DNA of 8,845 bases, taken from the NCBI GenBank assembly GCA_025353435.1, contig JANXQR010000590.1, positions 1 to 8,845 on the forward strand, in the 5' to 3' direction. Numbering within the stretch: the first letter of the stretch is position 1; every line of letters begins with the position of its first letter. The position numbers and the translations under genes were made by a program. The notes under the pieces are model-generated. The model was not told the DNA's origin. It ran no database searches and was given only the letters and a program-made list of their open reading frames with translations. The stretch comes from Acidobacteriota bacterium. GTDB taxonomy: Bacteria; Acidobacteriota; Terriglobia; Terriglobales; Acidobacteriaceae. This document shows positions 1 to 5,713 of this stretch, piece after piece.

Positions 1-6
1 GCCCTG

Positions 7-900
7 ATGAATTATCGACTGTCTCGCCGCAGCTTTCTTCGCTCCAGCGCCACGCTTGCCGGAGCCTCTGCCCTCCAGGCCGGGGTTCTTGCATCGCCTG
101 TCCTCGACGCCCCGGCACAGGAGACCGGTAAGCCCTCGCCCATCAAGCTGGGAATCTGCAGCTACACCTTCCGCAACTTTACGCGCGAGCAGATGATCGG
201 CTTCCTCAAGCAGCTGCCCATGAATGAGATCAACGTAAAGGATGTGAAGGACCACATGCCCGCCGATGCGGAGGAGGAATCGAAGGCCATTGCCGCCTAT
301 CAGGCCGCCGGCATCAAGCTTCATGCCGCCGGCACCCTCTACTTCCGCAAGGACGAGGACGACGACATTCGCAAGCAGTTCGAATACTGCAAGCGCGCCG
401 GCATCAAGGTGATCGTGGCCGGCGATCCCACGCCCGAAACTTTGCCACGGATCGAGAAGTTCATCAAGGAATACGACATTCGGATTGCCATCCACAACCA
501 CGGCCCCGAGGACAAAGTCTGGCCGAGCCCGCTCGATGTCCTTAAGTCTGTGGCCAAATTCGACCCGCGCATGGGCCTCTGTATTGACGTGGGCCACACC
601 GTGCGCGCCGGGACCGACGTGGTGCAGGCGATCCGCCAGGCCGGGCCGCGGCTGTTTGACATACACATGAAGGACCTGACCAGCTTCACGGACAAGGACA
701 GCCAGGTTGCTGTTGGTGACGGCATTCTGCCGGTTAGGGAGATCTTTGAGGAGCTGACAAAAATTCACTACGCCGGGTTTGTGGACCTTGAATACGAAGT
801 TCACGGCGACGACCCGATGCCGGGGGTGATTGGCAGCCTGGCCTACATGCGAGGCGTGCTGACGGGGTTGGGGTACCTCAATTCGGCTGCAAAGCGCTGA
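7..900 (+). CDS. Tat-exported sugar phosphate isomerase/epimerase-like TIM-barrel protein
   Basis: 297 aa. An N-terminal twin-arginine signal (SRRSFLR, residues 6-12, followed by an Ala-rich hydrophobic stretch to about residue 30) indicates export of the folded protein by the Tat system. The body (about 46-290) fits the xylose isomerase-like / AP endonuclease 2 TIM-barrel family: start of strand 1 at LGICSYTF (48-55), AIHNHGPE (161-168), CIDVGHT (192-198), DIHMKDL (218-224) and LEYE (261-264). H163/H165, D194, H197, H220 and E262 are the likely divalent-metal and substrate ligands. Related proteins isomerise or epimerise keto-sugars or inositol derivatives; the substrate cannot be read from the sequence. 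The start is supported by the position of the twin arginines. Only six bases lie upstream, so the RBS cannot be judged, but a TGA overlaps the ATG (TGATG), which would fit translational coupling to a gene left of the window. The family assignment is firm and the exact reaction is unknown. Confidence 0.9.
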   Translation: MNYRLSRRSFLRSSATLAGASALQAGVLASPVLDAPAQETGKPSPIKLGICSYTFRNFTREQMIGFLKQLPMNEINVKDVKDHMPADAEEESKAIAAYQAAGIKLHAAGTLYFRKDEDDDIRKQFEYCKRAGIKVIVAGDPTPETLPRIEKFIKEYDIRIAIHNHGPEDKVWPSPLDVLKSVAKFDPRMGLCIDVGHTVRAGTDVVQAIRQAGPRLFDIHMKDLTSFTDKDSQVAVGDGILPVREIFEELTKIHYAGFVDLEYEVHGDDPMPGVIGSLAYMRGVLTGLGYLNSAAKR

Positions 901-912
901 TGTTTGCACCGA

Positions 913-926
913 ATTATGTTCATAAT
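913..926. promoter_or_regulatory. 14-bp palindrome, operator-like
   Basis: ATTATG-TT-CATAAT is a perfect 6-bp inverted repeat with a 2-bp spacer, lying 13 bases after the stop of the isomerase-like gene in AT-rich DNA. It has the same 6-2-6 geometry as the palindrome at 1012-1025. It is too short and AT-rich to be a good terminator, so a protein-binding site is the simplest reading. Chance occurrence is possible. Confidence 0.25.
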
Positions 927-1010
927 ACATTTCCACATGCAAATAAAAAAACGGGTAAGTTGATTGGGTTGATTGGGTTACACACCAAAAAGGGGGGAAA
1001 TTTCGCTGAC

Positions 1011-1026
1011 TGTGATTTGAATCACG
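1011..1026. promoter_or_regulatory. CRP/FNR-family-like operator
   Basis: TGTGATTTGAATCACG matches the established CRP consensus TGTGA-N6-TCACA at all but the last base and has perfect 6-bp arms (GTGATT/AATCAC). It lies in an intergenic region with no convincing ORF and about 140 bases upstream of a strong plus-strand terminator (1164-1195), so it may control a short non-coding transcript. Just upstream, at 960-977, the 9-mer TTGATTGGG occurs twice in tandem; its TTGAT is an FNR-type half-site. No clear -35/-10 pair could be placed next to the operator. Confidence 0.4.
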
Positions 1027-1029
1027 AAG

Positions 1030-1195
1030 ACCAGTGAGCCGGTGAAAAAGTGAATGTGCGAAGAAGTAAACGAGAGCACGGTAGAGAGAACAGTAAGACT
1101 CTGCCAAGCCGACGCTGCGCGGTGCTTCCATCTTGTCCTCCTGACTTGCTCCTAAAATGGAAACGCCCGCCAAGTTGGCGGGCGCTTCTTTTTTG
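1030..1195 (+). ncRNA. Candidate small RNA ending at an intrinsic terminator
   Basis: This segment has no plausible protein-coding gene, but it lies between a CRP-like palindrome (1011-1026) and a textbook Rho-independent terminator (1164-1195). A pyrimidine-rich stretch around 1127-1152 contains CCTCC, complementary to Shine-Dalgarno sequences, immediately before the terminator; small RNAs often carry a seed of this kind. The start point is guessed, as no convincing -10 was found. Alternatives are a long 3' UTR of the isomerase-like gene that uses the same terminator, or plain spacer. It does not match 6S RNA, tmRNA or SRP RNA motifs that I know. Confidence 0.25.
1164..1195 (+). terminator. 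Strong Rho-independent terminator
   Basis: An 8-bp GC stem, CGCCCGCC (1164-1171) and GGCGGGCG (1177-1184), closes a 5-base loop (AAGTT) and is followed by CTTCTTTTTTG. It is preceded by an A-rich run, as usual. It lies 264 bases after the stop of the isomerase-like gene, so it terminates either a long 3' UTR of that gene or a separate short transcript. On the minus strand the same stem is followed by TTTCCATTTT, so it may work in both directions. Confidence 0.8.
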
Positions 1196-1411
1196 CTTCT
1201 ATTTCAATGATAGCGGGTTCCAGCAATTAATAATGGATTTTTGAAACTATTTGTTTCTTTTGTAATCAGTGGTTTGCAACGTTTTTCACAGGGTAGGCAC
1301 TTGACAACTTTTTGGACAGCTCCCGATCGCGAGGTTTTCGGCCGGGATCGGTCTCGGCAACCTGGTTCGGACCGTGCCCCAGAAGGTTTCATTGGAAGGA
1401 GTGAAAAGCCA
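1196..1411. other. Intergenic stretch without a supported gene
   Basis: About 215 bases, AT-rich to about 1310 and then GC-rich. Short open frames exist on both strands, but none has a ribosome binding site or a protein-like sequence. A TTGACA hexamer at 1301-1306 has no -10 partner at 16-18 bases. Nothing else was recognised here. Together with the repeats at 1412-1519 it makes a gene-free spacer of about 340 bases between the terminator and the 3' end of the receiver-domain gene. Confidence 0.6.
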
Positions 1412-1480
1412 AAAGCAGATTCTTCGGCTCACCACCCCCAAACTGGAGGACGTTTGGGGCCCCGTTCGCTCAGAATGACA
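1412..1480 (-). repeat. Hairpin intergenic repeat with ATTCTGAGCGAA / GAAGAATCT ends
   Basis: On the minus strand the element begins TCATTCTGAGCGAACGG and ends CCGAAGAATCTGCTTTT. Between these lies a perfect 8-bp stem, CCCCAAAC (1436-1443) and GTTTGGGG (1452-1459), around an 8-base loop. The end sequences resemble an interspersed repeat that I have seen in intergenic regions of several phyla including Acidobacteriota; this is recollection, not a search result. The hairpin itself is seen directly. The element lies just downstream (3') of the minus-strand receiver-domain gene. Confidence 0.5.
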
Positions 1481-1519
1481 ACCCGATCCTGCTAAAGTGA
1501 CAGCCCGATCCTATCAAGA
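1476..1519. repeat. Two tandem copies of a 22-bp unit
   Basis: TGACAACCCGATCCT (from 1476) is repeated as TGACAGCCCGATCCT (from 1498), followed in each copy by a less conserved 7-base tail. The two 22-base units match at 16 positions. They directly abut the hairpin repeat at 1412-1480, whose outer end (TGACA) forms the start of the first unit. It looks like an old local duplication of the repeat's edge. Confidence 0.6.
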
Positions 1520-1536
1520 ACTTCGGGGACACCAAA

Positions 1537-1914
1537 CTAGCGGTGGGCCGTGAGCTCCTCGATCAGTTTCTCGGGGCTGATGGGCTTGGCCAGGAGGTGG
1601 AAGTCGTGGCCTTTCTTGCTGCCTTCGGCGAGCAGACTTGCGGTGGATCCGTGGCCTGAGAAGAGGAAAACTTTGACGTCGGGGCGCGCGCGGGAGAGAT
1701 AAATGGCCAGGTCGACGCCGGTCATTTTCCCCATAATGACGTCGCTGAGGACGATATCCGGCTCAAAGTCTTCGATGGCGTCCAAAGCGGACTCCGCGCT
1801 ATAGGCGGCGATGGCATCGAGGCCTTTGAGCCTGAAGATGGTGGCGAGTGAGTCGGCAATATTCTTCTCGTCATCAACGATGAGAACTCGCGGCTTCAGC
1901 ACTGCTTCTGACAT
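1537..1914 (-). CDS. Single-domain response regulator (receiver domain)
   Basis: 125 aa, a complete CheY-like receiver domain with no output domain. The acidic pair is D14-D15 (VLIVDDEKN), the phospho-acceptor aspartate is D58 (DIVLSDVIM), the conserved Ser/Thr is S86 (FLFSGH) and the lysine is K110 followed by P111 (LLAKPIS). It should be phosphorylated by a histidine kinase that is not in this window and pass the signal by protein-protein contact. The ATG at 1914 was chosen because AGAGGA lies just upstream, the frame then begins directly before the first beta-strand, and a good promoter ends about 37 bases away. A longer reading from 2109 adds 65 residues that are not protein-like and cross that promoter. 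The gene is monocistronic as far as seen; the unknown secreted gene upstream is on the same strand 199 bases away. Confidence 0.9.
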   Translation of the reverse strand: MSEAVLKPRVLIVDDEKNIADSLATIFRLKGLDAIAAYSAESALDAIEDFEPDIVLSDVIMGKMTGVDLAIYLSRARPDVKVFLFSGHGSTASLLAEGSKKGHDFHLLAKPISPEKLIEELTAHR

Positions 1915-1950
1915 GAGGTCCTCTTTTAACGTTCTGTAATCGTCGACCTG

Positions 1951-1978
1951 ATTATATTCAGGCTCGACTGCCTGCGAA
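1951..1978 (-). promoter_or_regulatory. Sigma70-type promoter of the receiver-domain gene
   Basis: On the minus strand, TTCGCA (1978-1973) and a perfect TATAAT (1956-1951) are separated by 16 bases. Transcription would start near 1944, leaving a leader of about 30 bases before the ATG at 1914. The -10 is strong and the -35 is moderate. Confidence 0.5.
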
Positions 1979-2051
1979 ATAGTAGCAGAACTGACTCCGC
2001 AATTGAACGTTGAAACCGTTACAAACTTGGCGCTCCGGTCGGCGCCAGAAT

Positions 2052-2089
2052 CCCAGGTCCCGAATGCGGGACCCGGGACACCCCGATTG
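2052..2089. repeat. GGTC-hairpin intergenic repeat, copy 1
   Basis: A perfect 7-bp stem, GGTCCCG (2056-2062) and CGGGACC (2067-2073), with loop AATG, extends outward through CCC/GGG after one mismatch and is followed by ACACCCCGATT. It aligns without gaps over 38 bases with 5062-5099 (24 matches by eye: CCC, GGTC, GAC, GG, CA, CCCC and ATT are shared). It lies downstream of the minus-strand secreted-protein gene (stop at 2114), so it may also act as a 3' hairpin for that transcript, but there is no T-run. Confidence 0.5.
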
Positions 2090-2113
2090 CCATGGCGACC
2101 TTGGGCCAACCGC

Positions 2114-2839
2114 CTATTTAAATCGGAAAACCGTACCGTTTACGGGGATGTCAATTTGATAAAGAACGTCCTGCGGTTGAATCTTCAGCTTTGCCCCTTT
2201 TGGCTTTTTGAAGAACACGAGGCCCCCTGCGGTTGTTCCTGGTTGCAGGGTGCCCTGCTTCAGGAACGCGGCCTGAAAGGCTGTCGACGAACTTGCTGCG
2301 TCCGGCTGCGAGTTCTTTTGCCGCTGCTGGCGCATTTCCTCCTCCCGTCTCGGCGGTGCATTGGGATCTCGACCCGAATCCCTACGGGATACACCAGTCC
2401 AAGCGTTGCTGTTGAGGGACCCCGGCGTTGGTGGAGTTCCTGCCAATTCATTCGTAGAAGATGTCCCCGCATTCTGGTGCCTGGCCAGTACTTGTGCGGT
2501 CTCGATGCCGATCTCAGTGGCTTTGTCGTAGAACGGAAACCGGGTGTGGGCGACATCGGTGAAATATGAGGAGAAGTCCTTGGGCTCGATCGCGGCACTG
2601 CCGGCCCCGATTTGATGTATGGAGACGTATACCTGGAATTCTCCATTGGGCATGGTCACCGGCAAGCTGATCGCAACGCTCGTCCCGCCATTATTGGTTT
2701 CCAGGAACTCTTTCCCGCCGAGGAGCACAACCTTGCAATGTTCTGTGTCGGCCCGATTGAACGTGATGATGTTGGAACTGTTTGAATCCTGTGCAAGCGC
2801 GGTGATTGAGAGCAGAAGCGAGAGTAAAAGCAATCTCAT
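2114..2839 (-). CDS. Secreted protein of unknown function
   Basis: 241 aa. A short, classic Sec signal peptide (residues 1-16, MRLLLLSLLLSITALA, probable cleavage after A16) leads into a soluble protein. Residues about 22-110 look like a beta-rich domain (ITFNRADTEHCKVVLL, GEFQVYVSIHQIG, with a single Cys at 35). Residues 125-187 are a low-complexity Ser/Pro/Arg/Glu linker, probably disordered. The C-terminus (205-240, GLVFFKKPKGAKLK and DIPVNGTVFRF) looks like a small beta-sandwich-type segment. I do not recognise the family. The start at 2839 has TGAGGT eight bases upstream and a promoter just before that. It points away from the DUF255 gene at 3222 (divergent pair) and is followed by the receiver-domain gene with no sign of co-transcription. 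Confidence 0.75.
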   Translation of the reverse strand: MRLLLLSLLLSITALAQDSNSSNIITFNRADTEHCKVVLLGGKEFLETNNGGTSVAISLPVTMPNGEFQVYVSIHQIGAGSAAIEPKDFSSYFTDVAHTRFPFYDKATEIGIETAQVLARHQNAGTSSTNELAGTPPTPGSLNSNAWTGVSRRDSGRDPNAPPRREEEMRQQRQKNSQPDAASSSTAFQAAFLKQGTLQPGTTAGGLVFFKKPKGAKLKIQPQDVLYQIDIPVNGTVFRFK

Positions 2840-2854
2840 GTTGATCTACCTCAG

Positions 2855-2875
2855 ACGGGCGCATTCTACGCCCGT
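2855..2875. promoter_or_regulatory. Perfect inverted repeat over the -10 of the secreted-protein gene
   Basis: ACGGGCG (2855-2861) and CGCCCGT (2869-2875) are perfect 7-base arms around CATTCTA, which contains the reverse complement of the predicted -10 (TAGAAT, 2868-2863). A repressor bound here would block transcription of the minus-strand gene. Read on the plus strand the same stem is followed by TTTTGT and could be a terminator, but no plus-strand gene ends here. Confidence 0.35.
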
Positions 2876-2892
2876 TTTGTACACAGATACAA
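2863..2892 (-). promoter_or_regulatory. Predicted promoter of the secreted-protein gene
   Basis: On the minus strand, TTGTAT (2892-2887) and TAGAAT (2868-2863) are separated by 18 bases. Transcription would begin near 2856, giving a leader of about 17 bases with the Shine-Dalgarno TGAGGT inside it. Confidence 0.4.
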
Positions 2893-2897
2893 GATGA

Positions 2898-3110
2898 AGC
2901 GGGCGCAGCGGAATTGAGGTCCCAAAGACCAGTTTAAGGGCTCCAGTGGTTTTTCCACGGACCATGAAGGCCCTTCATCATGGGGTTGACAACTCGCGAA
3001 CCTGGGGTCCGTCGGCGACGATGCTGAACGATGTTGCCTTTGGGGATTATCACGTGTTCCGCGCTGAGATGCGGGTGATAGCCGGGGACAACCCTGAGCA
3101 GGAGCGATAG
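2898..3110 (+). other. Coding-like stretch without a good start: gene relic or intergenic repeat
   Basis: A 70-codon open stretch on the plus strand ends at TAG 3108-3110. Its second half reads like real protein (TMLNDVAFGDYHVFRAEM at codons 40-57, then RVIAGDNPEQER). The only internal ATG near the start (2964) has no Shine-Dalgarno and gives 48 codons. The complementary frame is also open, so the strand is uncertain. A near-perfect palindrome, ATGAAGG-C-CCTTCAT (2964-2978), lies inside. It could be the remnant of a gene, a non-coding repeat that happens to be open, or chance. No product is assigned. Confidence 0.25.
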
Positions 3111-3138
3111 CGGCAATAGTACCGGCCGTTTTCTCCGG

Positions 3139-3166
3139 TTTACAAAGTACCATTCTTTCAAATATT
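3139..3166 (+). promoter_or_regulatory. Possible promoter of the DUF255 gene
   Basis: TTTACA (3139-3144) and AATATT (3161-3166) are spaced by 16 bases and sit in a short AT-rich island upstream of the ATG at 3222. The leader would be about 50 bases. It is a moderate match only. Confidence 0.3.
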
Positions 3167-3221
3167 CAGTTTTGGGTGCGTGGCGGCGAGAATCCGTTTT
3201 GATACTGCGACCGTACTCTAA

Positions 3222-5033
3222 ATGAAAATGAAAACGAAATTGTTGATTGCCGCATTGCTGTTTTGCATGACGTTCCCTTTCGGGCTGGGAGCACAAACGC
3301 CGTCGGCCGGGCACAATGGCGGGCTGGATTGGAGGCCGTGGTCCGATGCGGCGTTTGCTGAGGCGCGGGCGCAACACAAATTTGTGCTGCTGGATCTCGA
3401 AGCGGTGTGGTGCCACTGGTGCCACGTGATGGACGACGTGACGTATCGCGATCCTGTGGTGGTGCGACTGCTGAAGGAGAAGTACATTCTGGTGAAGGTG
3501 GATCAGGATTCGCGGCCTGATATTTCGAATCGCTACCAGGACTACGGGTGGCCTGCGACGGTGGTGTTTGCGGCGGATGGATCGGAGATTGTTAAGCGGC
3601 AGGGATACATTGCGCCTCGTCCGATGTCGTCGCTGCTGCAGGCCATCATTGACGATCCTTCGCCTGGGCCGAGCGTAGGGAAGGAAAAGGCATTCGAGGC
3701 TGCGGCGAATTCGGCAATCGGTGCGGCGACGCTGGCGCGCATTCAAAAACAATATGACCTGCAATACGACAAGGCAGTGTCGGGATGGGGATTCGGGCAC
3801 AAGTATCTCGACAGCGATTCCACGGAAAATGCGCTGCGGCTGGCGGGGCGCGGCGATGCGGTGTATGCGAAGCGCGTGGCTGAGACGCTGCACAACGCGG
3901 CGAAGCTGATCGATCCGGTGTGGGGCGGGTTGTATCAATATTCGGTGGACGGGCGCTGGAACGAGCCACATTTCGAGAAGCTGATTTCGATTCAGGCAGT
4001 GGCGCTTCGGCAGTATTCGTTGGCGTATGCGCAGACGCAGAACCCGGAAGATTTGAAGGCTGCTCAGTCTGTTGCGAAGTTCGTTGATGACTTTTTGACA
4101 GCGCCCGATGCGGGTGTGTTTTTTGTTTCGCAGGATGCTGATTTGCACGATGGGCAGGAGAACGAGGCGTACTTCAAATTGGACGATCGCGGGCGGCGGG
4201 CGCAGGGAACGCCGCGGGTGGACAAGCATGTGTACGCGCGGGAAAACGGGTGGATGATTGCCGCGTTTTGCGACTACTATGCAGCCACCGGTAATGAGGC
4301 AGCGCTGGAACATGCAAGGCGCGCAGCGGGATGGATCGCAGTGCATCGCAGTTTGCAGGGCGGGGGGTTTCGGCACGACGATGTTGATATCGCCGGGCCT
4401 TACCTTGGCGACACGCTGGCAATGGGGCAGGCGTTTTTGGCGCTGTACAACGTGACAGGCGATCGTGAGGACTTGAATGCGGCGCAGGCGGCGGCGAGGT
4501 TTATCGCTGCTAATTTTGCGCCGGCGGGAGCGGGAAAAGGCTTTGTGACTTCGAAGACCGCGACCGACGCGGCATTCAAGCCGCACCCCGATCGCGATGA
4601 GAATATTGCGCTGGTGCGGTTTGCGGCGATGGTGGCGTTTGCGAGCGGGGATGAGAGCTGTCGCGCCACGGCTACGGAGGCAATGCGGTATCTGGCGGCG
4701 GAGGCGGTGGCGTTGCGACCCATGTCGGCAGGGGTGTTGCTGGCGAACCAGGACATGACGGAGGCGCCGATTCACGTGACGGTTCTTGGATCTCGGACGA
4801 AGGCGGAGACGGCGGCGCTGCATGCGGCGGCGCTGCGCGCGATTGTGAGCCACGAGCTGATTGAGGTGCGTGATCCGGCTGATCCGACGCCGCTGCCGAC
4901 GAACGTCGCGTTTACGCAACTCGGGCGGAGTGCGCTGTTTCTGTGCACGGCGCGAGCGTGTTCATCGCCGGTGTTTCATGGGGAGGATGTGCGGACGCGG
5001 ATTCAGCGGGCAGAGATGCAGGCGGGACGGTAG
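3222..5033 (+). CDS. Exported DUF255 (YyaL/SPATA20-like) thioredoxin-fold protein
   Basis: 603 aa. A Sec signal peptide (residues 1-24, basic start then hydrophobic core LLIAALLFCMTFPFGLGA) is followed by a thioredoxin-like domain: DWRPWSDAAFAEA (36-48), a redox-type VWCHWCHVM with C64 and C67 (62-70), VKVDQDSRPD (91-100) and the cis-proline WP at 110-111. This is the hallmark of the DUF255 family (Thioredox_DUF255), whose C-terminal part (here about 170-600, with WGFGHKYLD, WGGLYQYSVDGRWNEPHFEKLI and FFVSQDADL) forms an alpha/alpha toroid like sugar-processing enzymes. The biochemical role of the family is not established; the WCHWC suggests thiol chemistry, here outside the cytoplasm. Length fits the family (about 600-700). 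The ATG at 3222 lacks a clear Shine-Dalgarno; a second Met (codon 3) is equally possible and does not change the signal peptide. It is divergent from the gene at 2114-2839 and monocistronic as far as seen. Confidence 0.9.
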   Translation: MKMKTKLLIAALLFCMTFPFGLGAQTPSAGHNGGLDWRPWSDAAFAEARAQHKFVLLDLEAVWCHWCHVMDDVTYRDPVVVRLLKEKYILVKVDQDSRPDISNRYQDYGWPATVVFAADGSEIVKRQGYIAPRPMSSLLQAIIDDPSPGPSVGKEKAFEAAANSAIGAATLARIQKQYDLQYDKAVSGWGFGHKYLDSDSTENALRLAGRGDAVYAKRVAETLHNAAKLIDPVWGGLYQYSVDGRWNEPHFEKLISIQAVALRQYSLAYAQTQNPEDLKAAQSVAKFVDDFLTAPDAGVFFVSQDADLHDGQENEAYFKLDDRGRRAQGTPRVDKHVYARENGWMIAAFCDYYAATGNEAALEHARRAAGWIAVHRSLQGGGFRHDDVDIAGPYLGDTLAMGQAFLALYNVTGDREDLNAAQAAARFIAANFAPAGAGKGFVTSKTATDAAFKPHPDRDENIALVRFAAMVAFASGDESCRATATEAMRYLAAEAVALRPMSAGVLLANQDMTEAPIHVTVLGSRTKAETAALHAAALRAIVSHELIEVRDPADPTPLPTNVAFTQLGRSALFLCTARACSSPVFHGEDVRTRIQRAEMQAGR

Positions 5034-5381
5034 AAAAACCCATGCGATCGATTTGAGATATCCCGGGTCTGAAAATCCAGACTTTGGGCACCCCAATTCG
5101 TATGGAGACACGGGCCACGCGGCAAATCCTTACTCCGCGCGAAAACTTCAGGAGAAGTTCAGAACCGGTTTAAAGCGTTTCATGGTTTGATAAGAGGGTG
5201 AAGATTGGGTGGCGGGCAACACGACCCCCCATGAAATTTCAGCACCATCAGGCTTGATTTCAGCATTGCATTCCGGATTACATTCTGCCTTGGTTCTCCT
5301 CCCCCTTTGGACGAGCGCCCCCCTGCCTGTGGGCTGGTTGAAAAGTCTCTCCCGTAAATATCGAATCCCGGAGGAAAGCGT
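5034..5381. other. Intergenic spacer of 348 bases
   Basis: It separates the DUF255 gene from the small-protein/ankyrin cluster. It contains the GGTC-hairpin repeat at 5062-5099. Small open frames on both strands have neither ribosome binding sites nor protein-like sequence. A weak promoter-like pair, TTGATT (5254-5259) and GATTAC (5276-5281), could drive the cluster but is not convincing. Nothing else was recognised. Confidence 0.6.
5062..5099. repeat. GGTC-hairpin intergenic repeat, copy 2
   Basis: GTCTG (5067-5071) and CAGAC (5078-5082) form a small stem with loop AAAATC, preceded by CCCGG and followed by TTTGGGCACCCCAATT. It is a diverged copy of 2052-2089 (same length, same order of CCC, GGTC, GAC, GGG, CACCCC, ATT blocks). 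From memory, similar GGTCT...AGACC-GGGGCACCC hairpins are scattered between genes in Acidobacteriota; I could not check this. It lies 28 bases after the stop of the DUF255 gene and may double as its 3' hairpin. Confidence 0.45.
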
Positions 5382-5582
5382 ATGGACGCTGAGGAAGTGG
5401 AAGTAGCAAAACGAGGAATCACAGTCTTTATCGACGATTATTTTAAGAAGTTTGTGAGCCCGATGGTTGCGCTGCGCGAGCTATACGAGCTGTTGGAGGT
5501 GCACCGACCCGAGTGGTACACCCGAGAGACTCGTAACCTGGCGAAATCCGCGTTGCGGCAATGGCAGTGGCCAGAGAGCTGA
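5382..5582 (+). CDS. Small protein, paralogue A of the ankyrin cluster
   Basis: 66 aa, no signal peptide or membrane segment, so probably cytosolic. GGAGG lies seven bases before the ATG, an excellent ribosome binding site that fixes the start. It aligns without gaps with the 64-aa protein at 6431-6625: both carry A-L-R-E-L-Y-E-L-L-E at residues 30-39, then P43, W45, Y46, E49, and A54/A57/L58/Q60. The core looks like one amphipathic helix, a short P-x-W-Y turn, and a second helix. I know of no named domain for it. Synonymous positions in the shared core differ (for example GCGCGAGCTATAC against GCGTGAACTGTAT), so the duplication is old. It lies upstream of the ankyrin gene and overlaps the 35-codon ORF by 22 bases, which suggests a joint transcript. 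A partner or adaptor role for the ankyrin protein is speculation. Confidence 0.8.
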   Translation: MDAEEVEVAKRGITVFIDDYFKKFVSPMVALRELYELLEVHRPEWYTRETRNLAKSALRQWQWPES

Positions 5583-5668
5583 GCGATGTTTGCCGCGCAT
5601 TGGAACGGGGGCCGGACCCGGAATTCGAGTTTTACTTCGCGGAGACGATGTGCTGTCACGGATTGTGA
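5561..5668 (+). CDS. 35-codon ORF in frame with the ankyrin gene
   Basis: It starts at ATG 5561 inside the end of the 66-aa gene, with no good Shine-Dalgarno, and ends at TGA 5666-5668. The sequence is protein-like: ARELSDVCRALERG, then DPEFEFYFAETMCCHGL, with a Cys-Cys-His motif. After the TGA the same frame stays open through GPPTVELATDCG and runs straight into the ankyrin protein. It may therefore be the original N-terminus of the ankyrin protein cut off by a nonsense mutation, a separate small protein, or a chance open frame. Homologues with a continuous N-terminus would decide. Confidence 0.4.
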   Translation: MAVARELSDVCRALERGPDPEFEFYFAETMCCHGL

Positions 5669-5713
5669 GGGCCCCCGACCGTAGAATTGGCTACGGACTG
5701 CGGAGCGAACCAA

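Noticed and set aside
1..1131. Minus-strand frame open from ATG 1131 to the left edge, with AGGAGG five bases before the ATG
   Set aside because: From 900 down it is the codon-aligned antisense of the clear isomerase-like gene, and the 901-1131 part reads as non-protein-like. The ribosome binding site is attractive, but no homology can be seen; chance is the simpler reading.
1050..1244. 64-codon plus-strand ORF
   Set aside because: It runs through the strong terminator hairpin at 1164-1195 and its T-run and has no ribosome binding site.
2934..4919. Minus-strand open frame of 661 codons opposite the DUF255 gene
   Set aside because: Arg/His-rich, low-complexity translation with no domain; it is the antisense shadow of a GC-rich real gene with clear family motifs.
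5666..5668. TGA as a selenocysteine codon
   Set aside because: It lies next to a Cys-Cys-His motif, but no clear SECIS-like stem directly after the TGA could be made out, and no selenoprotein family fits; a nonsense mutation or separate ORF is more likely.
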